Assembly (NCBI GenBank): GCA_023460255.1
Contig: JAEWQZ010000117.1
Location: forward strand, 1-8,463
Reading direction: 5' to 3'
Source: Actinomycetes bacterium
GTDB taxonomy: Bacteria; Actinomycetota; Actinomycetes; Actinomycetales; Cellulomonadaceae
DNA: 8,463 nucleotides
The notes beneath the pieces were generated by a model. The model was not told where the DNA came from. It saw only the letters and a program-made list of their open reading frames with translations, and ran no database searches. Every line of letters starts with the position of its first letter. Within the stretch, counting starts at the first letter, position 1. The position numbers and the translations under genes are program-made. Shown here one piece after another: positions 4,000-8,463 of the stretch.

Positions 4000-4225
4000 T
4001 CCCGGTCATGACCAGCGCCTTCCCGGCATGCGGACATCGCCGGTCCCGCAGCACGGACGGCCGGGCCGCTCGTCATCCGGAACCGGGGGGACCGTCCGTC
4101 CCGAATGGCGAGACGCTCTGGCGTCCGTGCACGTCGCAGCGCCCCTGCCTGCGGGATCACGACGACGGGGCCCGCGCCGAACCGCCCGCCGGTGCCACCT
4201 TGACGGGAGCGATCCCACCGATCTC

Positions 4226-4254
4226 TTGACCGGGCCAGACCGAGGCCGCATGCT
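4226..4254 (+). promoter_or_regulatory. Candidate cellulase promoter
   Basis: TTGACC (4226-4231) and CATGCT (4249-4254) are separated by exactly 17 bases. Transcription would start near 4261 and give a leader of about 80 bases. The -35 is good and the -10 fair. A further TTGACG at 4199-4204 might be a second -35 but has no clear partner. Confidence 0.45.
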
Positions 4255-4270
4255 GACGGGGTCGCGGGGG

Positions 4271-4314
4271 CGTCGCCGGTCGTTCCCCGCCGGCAACCCA
4301 CCCGGTCGGCGACG
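4271..4314 (+). promoter_or_regulatory. Stem in the cellulase mRNA leader
   Basis: CGTCGCCG (4271-4278) pairs exactly with CGGCGACG (4307-4314) over a 28-base loop. It would lie inside the predicted 5' leader, ending 19 bases before the AGGGGA ribosome binding site (4333-4338). It may stabilise the message; no ligand-binding motif is recognised. Confidence 0.35.
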
Positions 4315-4342
4315 GCGCCGACCCGACAACCCAGGGGAACCG

Positions 4343-5947
4343 ATGAGATCAGCCACGCACCACCGGCGGGCAGCGACTGCCGCGCTGGCCGCTTCAGCCG
4401 TCGTGCTGGGGTTCGCGTCGACGGCCGCAGCCGCCGACGACGTGCTCGACCCGGGCACCGACCTGTACCTGGACATGTGGAGCTCGCGCGTCGACGCGGC
4501 GGCGGGCCTGACGGGCCAGGACCGCACGAACGCCCTGCTCCTCGCGCAGTACCCGGCCGCGACCTGGCTCGAGCGGGGCACGCCCGCCGAGGTCGAGGCG
4601 CAGGCCGCGGGCGTCGTCGAGCAGGCCGAGGCGCTCGGCGAGGTGCCCGTGCTCGTCGCCTACAACATCCCGTTCCGCGACTGCGCGCAGTACTCCGCCG
4701 GCGGCGCGACGTCCGTCGCCGAGTACGAGGCGTGGATCGACGGCGTCGCCGCGGGCATCGGGGACAGCCCGGCCGCCGTGATCCTCGAGCCCGACGGCCT
4801 CGGCATCATCCCGTGGTACACGACCATCGACGGCGCTCTCGAGTGGTGCCAGCCGGCCGAGGCGGACCCCGACACGGCGGCCGCTGAGCGCTTCGCCATG
4901 CTCAACTACGCCGTCGACACGCTCGGCGCGCTCGCCAACACCTCCGTGTACCTCGACGGCACGCACTCCGGCTGGCTGAACATCGGGGACATCTCCGACC
5001 GCCTGACCAAGGCCGGCGTCGCCGACGCGGACGGCTTCTTCCTCAACGTGTCCAACTACCACTACACCGAGAACCTCGTGCAGTACGGCACGTGGATCAG
5101 CAAGTGCCTCGCCCAGGGGAGCTTCGCGAGCTGCCCGAACCAGTACTGGAACGGCGGCCCCGACGGCACGGCGATCGCCGACCTGCTCGGTGCCTGGACC
5201 GGCGTCGCGCTGAGCGGCGCGGGCGTGTGGAGCGACGACGCGACGGACCCGGCACTCAACACGTCGGGCATCAACGCGCGCTACGCAGGGGTCGAGGCGA
5301 CCACCCACTTCGTCATCGACACCTCGCGCAACGGTCAGGGTCCGTGGACGCCGCCGGCCGGCGTCTACCCGGACGCGCAGGACTGGTGCAACCCGCCCGA
5401 CCGCGGGCTGGGCCTGCGCCCGACGACGGACACCGGCAACCCGCTGGTCGACGCGTACCTCTGGGTGAAGATCCCCGGCGAGTCCGACGGCGAGTGCACC
5501 CGCGGGCTCGGCCCGTCGGGCACCGTCGACCCCGAGTGGGGCGTCGTGGACCCCGGCGCCGGGCAGTGGTTCCGCCAGCAGGCGGCCGAGCTCATCGCGC
5601 TCGCCGACCCGCCGGTGCCCGCCCCGCGCTGCGAGGTGGACTACATCGTCCACGGCACGTGGCCGCAGGGCTTCAACACCCAGGTCTGGCTGAAGAACAC
5701 CGGGACCACCGCCGTCAACGGGTGGGACATCCGGTTCGCGTTCGAGGGCGCCCAGACGATCAACCACCACTGGAGCGCGGACCTCGACCAGGTCGGCTCC
5801 GTCGTGCTGGGCGAGAACCTCTCGTGGAACGCACGGATCCGCCCGGGCGACCGGACGACCTTCGGCTTCATCGGCTCCTCGACCTCCGGGCCGGGCGCCG
5901 AGCCGCTGCTGTTCCTCGTGAACGGGGCGGCGTGCACGGTGAAGTGA
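4343..5947 (+). CDS. Secreted GH6 cellulase with C-terminal CBM2
   Basis: This 534-residue enzyme hydrolyses beta-1,4-glucan bonds in cellulose outside the cell by the inverting GH6 mechanism. Residues 1-30 form a signal peptide: basic HHRR, a hydrophobic stretch, then STAAA before ADD. The catalytic domain (about 34-422) shows both GH6 signatures, VAYNIPFRDC (105-114) and VILEPDGLG (146-154), with Asp151 the expected general acid and Asp113 near the active site, and VIDTSRNG (324-331) with Asp326. Cysteines at 114/169, 255/264 and 349/385 probably form disulfides. After a linker of only about seven residues, PPVPAPR, comes a CBM2 (430-531) with its terminal Cys430/Cys531 pair and surface Trp440, Trp477 and Trp495. 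The ATG at 4343 follows AGGGGA and precedes the signal peptide; the frame is open upstream but not coding. The lack of an obvious cellobiohydrolase-type insertion suggests an endoglucanase, similar to CenA/Cel6A. Confidence 0.95.
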   Translation: MRSATHHRRAATAALAASAVVLGFASTAAAADDVLDPGTDLYLDMWSSRVDAAAGLTGQDRTNALLLAQYPAATWLERGTPAEVEAQAAGVVEQAEALGEVPVLVAYNIPFRDCAQYSAGGATSVAEYEAWIDGVAAGIGDSPAAVILEPDGLGIIPWYTTIDGALEWCQPAEADPDTAAAERFAMLNYAVDTLGALANTSVYLDGTHSGWLNIGDISDRLTKAGVADADGFFLNVSNYHYTENLVQYGTWISKCLAQGSFASCPNQYWNGGPDGTAIADLLGAWTGVALSGAGVWSDDATDPALNTSGINARYAGVEATTHFVIDTSRNGQGPWTPPAGVYPDAQDWCNPPDRGLGLRPTTDTGNPLVDAYLWVKIPGESDGECTRGLGPSGTVDPEWGVVDPGAGQWFRQQAAELIALADPPVPAPRCEVDYIVHGTWPQGFNTQVWLKNTGTTAVNGWDIRFAFEGAQTINHHWSADLDQVGSVVLGENLSWNARIRPGDRTTFGFIGSSTSGPGAEPLLFLVNGAACTVK

Positions 5948-5970
5948 CGTGCCCGGTGCAGTGATCACGA

Positions 5971-5993
5971 CCCGACGCCGCTGACGCGTCGGG
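5971..5993 (+). terminator. First hairpin after the cellulase gene
   Basis: CCCGACGC (5971-5978) pairs perfectly with GCGTCGGG (5986-5993) over a seven-base loop, 23 bases after the cellulase stop. It probably works with the stronger hairpin just downstream, as tandem terminators. Confidence 0.55.
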
Positions 5994-6003
5994 CGACGGA
6001 AGG

Positions 6004-6035
6004 GGCGGGGCCGGGCCTTCGGGTCCGGCCCCGCT
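6004..6035 (+). terminator. Main cellulase terminator with UUCG tetraloop
   Basis: A stem of 14 pairs, including three G-T wobbles, is formed by 6004-6017 and 6022-6035. Its core GGGGCCGG/CCGGCCCC is closed by a TTCG loop, one of the most stable tetraloops. No T-run follows, as is common for actinobacterial terminators. It separates the cellulase from the sigma factor operon. Confidence 0.75.
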
Positions 6036-6164
6036 GCCGTGGCGCGTCGACCCCGACGCAGGTCACGGATCGGCAACGATGGACGTGCCGCCCCAGCGCC
6101 GGGCCGATGACCTCCGTTGAGGACGTGTGAGTGCGGGAGCGGACCGACCGGGAGGGGCGCGCTG

Positions 6165-6764
6165 ATGGCGCCGTGGGAGCAGGTGCTGGACGAGGTCGTC
6201 CGCAACCGCCGGGCGGCGCTCGTCGGCTACGCGTGCCTCTTCGCGGCGCCGTCCGAGGCGGAGGACCTCGTCCAGGAGGCGCTCGTGCGCACCTTCGCCA
6301 GGAAGCGGACGTTCGAGGACGTGTACGCCGCCGAGGGCTACGTGCGCGCCGCCGTCCGCACCGCGTTCCTCGACCGGAACCGGCGTCGCAAGGCATGGAC
6401 CGCGCGGGCCCACCTCTTCGTGGACCCCGACGGCCGCTCGCCCGAGGCGTCGGTGGCGGCCGGCATCGACGTCGGCGCCGCGCTCCGCGAGCTCTCCCCG
6501 CGGGAGCGCACGTGCGTCGTCCTGCGCTACTTCGACGACCTGCCGACCGCCGACATCGCCGCCGAGCTCGGCCTCAGCGATGGCGCGGTCCGCCGCTACC
6601 TGTCGGACGGCGTCGGCAAGCTGCGCGCGCTGCTCGGCGACCGCGTCACGTGGCCCGCCCCCGGTGAGGCCCCCACGACGCCGGTCCGCACCTCGACCAC
6701 CATGCGTCCCGCCCCGGCCGAGTCCCCCCGGCCTGCCGTTCCCGTGAGGAGGAGCGTGCGATGA
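6165..6764 (+). CDS. ECF-type RNA polymerase sigma factor (SigE-like)
   Basis: The 199-residue protein has sigma region 2 at about 8-75, including EAEDLVQEALVRTFAR (31-46), the core-polymerase-binding and promoter-melting part, and region 4 at about 105-158, LSPRERTCVVLRYFDDLPTA followed by the helix-turn-helix DIAAELGLSDGAVRRYLSDG. This matches the SigE-family ECF sigma factors common in actinobacteria. A proline-rich tail (160-199) extends beyond region 4 and may contact the partner protein. The ATG at 6165 was chosen because GGAGG (6151-6155) lies nine bases upstream; a TTG at 6117 in frame has no ribosome binding site. The stop overlaps the next start (ATGA), so it is co-translated with the membrane protein that probably controls it. 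No confident autoregulatory promoter is seen in 6036-6164. Confidence 0.92.
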   Translation: MAPWEQVLDEVVRNRRAALVGYACLFAAPSEAEDLVQEALVRTFARKRTFEDVYAAEGYVRAAVRTAFLDRNRRRKAWTARAHLFVDPDGRSPEASVAAGIDVGAALRELSPRERTCVVLRYFDDLPTADIAAELGLSDGAVRRYLSDGVGKLRALLGDRVTWPAPGEAPTTPVRTSTTMRPAPAESPRPAVPVRRSVR

Positions 6765-8170
6765 GCGACTTCGAGACGGTCCTGCGCCAGTACGTGACCG
6801 AGCAGTCGGCGACCGCCGACGCCCGCTACACGCTCGACCCCACCGGCGAGGCGCGCGTGCTCGCGTGGCGCGTCCGGCGTCGCCGGGCCTCCCGCGTCGG
6901 CGGTGTCGCCGCCGTCGCCGCCGCCGCGGTGCTCGTGGCCTCGGCCGGGGTCTACGCCGCCACCCGGCCCGAGGCGGTCCCGCCGGCCGGCACGCCGACG
7001 CCGTCGGTCTCCCCGACGCCGGAGGAGTCGCCGGCCGAGGACGTCGACCCGGGCGAGCAGCCGGCGGTCACCGGGAGCGCGCTGCTCCCGACGTCCCTCC
7101 CGCTCGAGCCGGGCATGCTCGCCGCCGCCCCGGCCGGCTCGACCCTGGTCACGTTCGCGGCGACCTGCGGCTACCCGTGCACGGAGCCGGAGACACGTGG
7201 GGTGCTGTACCTCGTGACGCCGGATGGCGGCGTCTTCGCATCAGGGCTGGACGTCACCGACCTGTCGCTCGTCGACTGGCTGCCGGGCACGTCCGTCGCG
7301 CTCTTCGTGACCTACGACGACGGGGACGCGTCGTGGCTGGCGGTCGACGTCGAGACCGGCCGCCCCGTCGGGCAGCGTGTGCCGCGCGACCCCTGGTCCT
7401 CCGAGAACGCCTGGCTCGGCGGCAACGGCGACGTCCTGCGCTCGGTGGTCGACTGGGAGGACGGCGCCTCACGCACCGTCCTCGAACGCGTCTCGCTCAC
7501 CGACGGCTCCGTGCTCGCGTCGGCGGAGGTGCCGGGCGACCCGGAGGTGGTCTGGGCGTCCGGCCGCGACCGCTTCTTCCTGCGCAAGAGCAGCGGCGTC
7601 GTGGTGTTCGACACCCGCACGCTGACCGACGTCGAGCTGCCGCGGATGACCGACACCTGGGGCGCCTGTGACGGCGTGGACTGGTGGGACGGCGGGTCGT
7701 TGCTCGTCCTGTGCGACGTGCCGGGCGAGCCCGACACCAACGGTGTCGTCACCGGAGTGCCGGAGCTGCGGCGCCTCGGGCTGGACGGCACGGTGACGAC
7801 CCTCGCGCGGTACCCGTACGCGCCGCCGTACACCCCCGTCCGGCTCTGGCAGATGGGCGGGCGCACGGTCCTCGCCCCATACCCGTGGGCGGAGCAGGGA
7901 GCCTGGAACGACGCTCCGGTGGACGTGAAGTTCGTCCTCCTCGAGGACGGCGAGCTCACCTACGTCACCGCGGACTACGGGGAGGAGCACCTCACCTACC
8001 TCGGTGCCTCGGCCACGCACGTCGTCGCCGCGCGCCAGACCGGTGACGGGGAGTCCTCGCTGGTCGTCGTCGACCCCACCACCGGGGAGATCACCCCCCT
8101 GCTCACCGCCGCCGAGCCGGGCTGGGGCGTGTTCCTCCTCGCCGTGTCGAACCAGGGAGGTGCGGCATGA
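6761..8170 (+). CDS. Single-pass membrane protein, putative anti-sigma/sensor
   Basis: The 469-residue protein has a short cytoplasmic part (1-45) with LRQYVTEQSATADARYTLDP and a basic stop RVRRRRASR, one membrane helix (about 46-67), a Pro/Thr/Ser/Glu-rich spacer (71-102), and a large extracytoplasmic domain (about 105-469). That domain is rich in repeated beta-strand units such as LYLVTPDGG, WLAVDVETG, VVVFDTRT and LVVVDPTTG, suggesting a beta-propeller. Cys136/Cys140 and Cys303/Cys318 may form disulfides. Its gene overlaps the sigma gene by four bases, and GAGGAGGAG precedes the start, so an anti-sigma or sensor role is likely. The N-terminal part lacks the His-x3-Cys-x2-Cys zinc motif of typical anti-sigma domains, which leaves direct sigma binding unproven. 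The next gene overlaps its stop by ATGA. Confidence 0.8.
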   Translation: MSDFETVLRQYVTEQSATADARYTLDPTGEARVLAWRVRRRRASRVGGVAAVAAAAVLVASAGVYAATRPEAVPPAGTPTPSVSPTPEESPAEDVDPGEQPAVTGSALLPTSLPLEPGMLAAAPAGSTLVTFAATCGYPCTEPETRGVLYLVTPDGGVFASGLDVTDLSLVDWLPGTSVALFVTYDDGDASWLAVDVETGRPVGQRVPRDPWSSENAWLGGNGDVLRSVVDWEDGASRTVLERVSLTDGSVLASAEVPGDPEVVWASGRDRFFLRKSSGVVVFDTRTLTDVELPRMTDTWGACDGVDWWDGGSLLVLCDVPGEPDTNGVVTGVPELRRLGLDGTVTTLARYPYAPPYTPVRLWQMGGRTVLAPYPWAEQGAWNDAPVDVKFVLLEDGELTYVTADYGEEHLTYLGASATHVVAARQTGDGESSLVVVDPTTGEITPLLTAAEPGWGVFLLAVSNQGGAA

Positions 8171-8463
8171 GCCGCGCGACGGTCACCAGGGTCCAGGCCC
8201 TCGAGCACGTCCTGGCCGAGCCTCGGCGACGTGCCCACCTCGCCCACGCGGCGAGCCTGGGCGCGGACCGGGCCCGTGCCGAGGTTCTCGCCGACGAGGC
8301 GGTCGTGGCGGTCTTCGGCCGGGCCATCCCGGGCGACCTCGCCATGGTCGACACCCTCGTGCACCAGGAGATCACGCGGCTCGTCGGTGGGCGGCGGCCG
8401 CTGGCCGCCTCGGCTGCGTCGTCCGGGTCGGCGGCGTCGTCCACGTCGTCCACGGCACCGGGC
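8167..8463 (+). CDS. Third operon gene, partial; possible sigma-region-2-like domain
   Basis: The frame starts at an ATG overlapping the previous stop (ATGA), with GGGAGG (8155-8160) about six bases upstream, and stays open to the window end, giving 99 residues. Residues 37-52, RAEVLADEAVVAVFGR, match the region-2 segment EAEDLVQEALVRTFAR of the neighbouring sigma factor at eight of 16 positions, and the flanking helices have similar lengths. From residue 79 the sequence becomes a Ala/Ser-rich low-complexity stretch. It may be a degenerate sigma-like domain fused to something beyond the edge, possibly a membrane protein. The resemblance is by eye, and the family is not recognised. Confidence 0.65.
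   Translation, partial: MSRATVTRVQALEHVLAEPRRRAHLAHAASLGADRARAEVLADEAVVAVFGRAIPGDLAMVDTLVHQEITRLVGGRRPLAASAASSGSAASSTSSTAPG

Larger units (their letters stand above)
3668..4342. other. 675-bp regulatory gap between divergent NYN and cellulase genes
   Basis: I see no convincing coding region here. Open frames exist on both strands but have no ribosome binding site or recognisable protein features. From left to right it holds the NYN -10 element, an 11-bp tandem repeat (3742-3778), a run of hairpins (3785-3892), GTnAC direct repeats and a palindrome (3902-3999), and the candidate cellulase promoter with a structured leader (4226-4342). Such a long gap is unusual beside the tight spacing elsewhere and suggests complex control of the cellulase or an unannotated RNA. 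Confidence 0.6.

Noticed and set aside
4004..4229. Small plus-strand ORF inside the cellulase upstream region (about 4008-4229)
   Set aside because: Composition is typical of random GC-rich reading frames, no ribosome binding site is seen, and it overlaps the promoter region.
3947..4342. Upstream extension of the cellulase reading frame
   Set aside because: The extension would place 132 Arg/Pro-rich residues before a clear signal peptide; the ATG at 4343 has a ribosome binding site and a candidate promoter upstream.
6117..6164. TTG start for the sigma factor 16 codons upstream
   Set aside because: No ribosome binding site precedes it, and the added residues are not sigma-like; the ATG at 6165 has GGAGG at good spacing.
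4394..6205. 603-codon open frame on the minus strand opposite the cellulase
   Set aside because: It mirrors the cellulase codon pattern and encodes Arg/Gly/Val-rich sequence without motifs; the cellulase on the other strand has catalytic signatures throughout.

Overview
The window is very GC-rich, with NNC/NNG codon use, short intergenic gaps, several genes that look leaderless, ATGA start/stop overlaps and a secreted GH6 cellulase with a family 2 cellulose-binding module. This points to an actinobacterium, most likely a cellulolytic member of the Micrococcales such as Cellulomonas or a relative. That placement is inference from gene content; no rRNA or tRNA is present to confirm it.

Region 1 (1-1083) is a metalloid-response island. 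On the minus strand, arsR (108-542) is followed one base later by a gene that runs off the left edge. Facing away from arsR, behind overlapping back-to-back promoters and palindromic operator candidates (561-605), is a 33-codon gene with a strong ribosome binding site (630-731). Its product ends in three vicinal cysteine pairs spaced six residues apart. About 350 non-coding bases follow (732-1083), full of inverted and direct repeats: an 88-base element with 15-bp arms and 9-bp-spaced GTGAC/GTCAC boxes, a 20-bp direct repeat, and hairpins that exclude one another. This is the most novel part of the window.

Region 2 (1084-3667) holds a probably leaderless winged-helix regulator with three C-terminal cysteines (COG2345/SufR-like), a DUF488 protein, and on the opposite strand a four-helix DUF6328 membrane protein and a NYN/PIN-like nuclease-fold protein. 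DUF488 and DUF6328 converge with only seven bases between their stop codons.

Region 3 (3668-6035) is a 675-bp regulatory gap followed by the cellulase. The gap contains an 11-bp tandem repeat, a run of hairpins, GTnAC direct repeats, a palindrome and a candidate promoter. The cellulase has a signal peptide, a GH6 catalytic domain, an unusually short linker and a CBM2, and is closed by two hairpins, one a near-ideal terminator with a UUCG loop.

Region 4 (6165-8463) is a three-gene operon joined by ATGA overlaps. It encodes an ECF-type (SigE-like) sigma factor, a single-pass membrane protein with a large extracytoplasmic domain that probably acts as sensor or anti-sigma factor, and a third protein, cut by the right edge, whose start resembles sigma region 2. 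Together they look like a self-contained envelope-signalling module next to the secreted cellulase, although nothing in the sequence directly ties the module to the cellulase.
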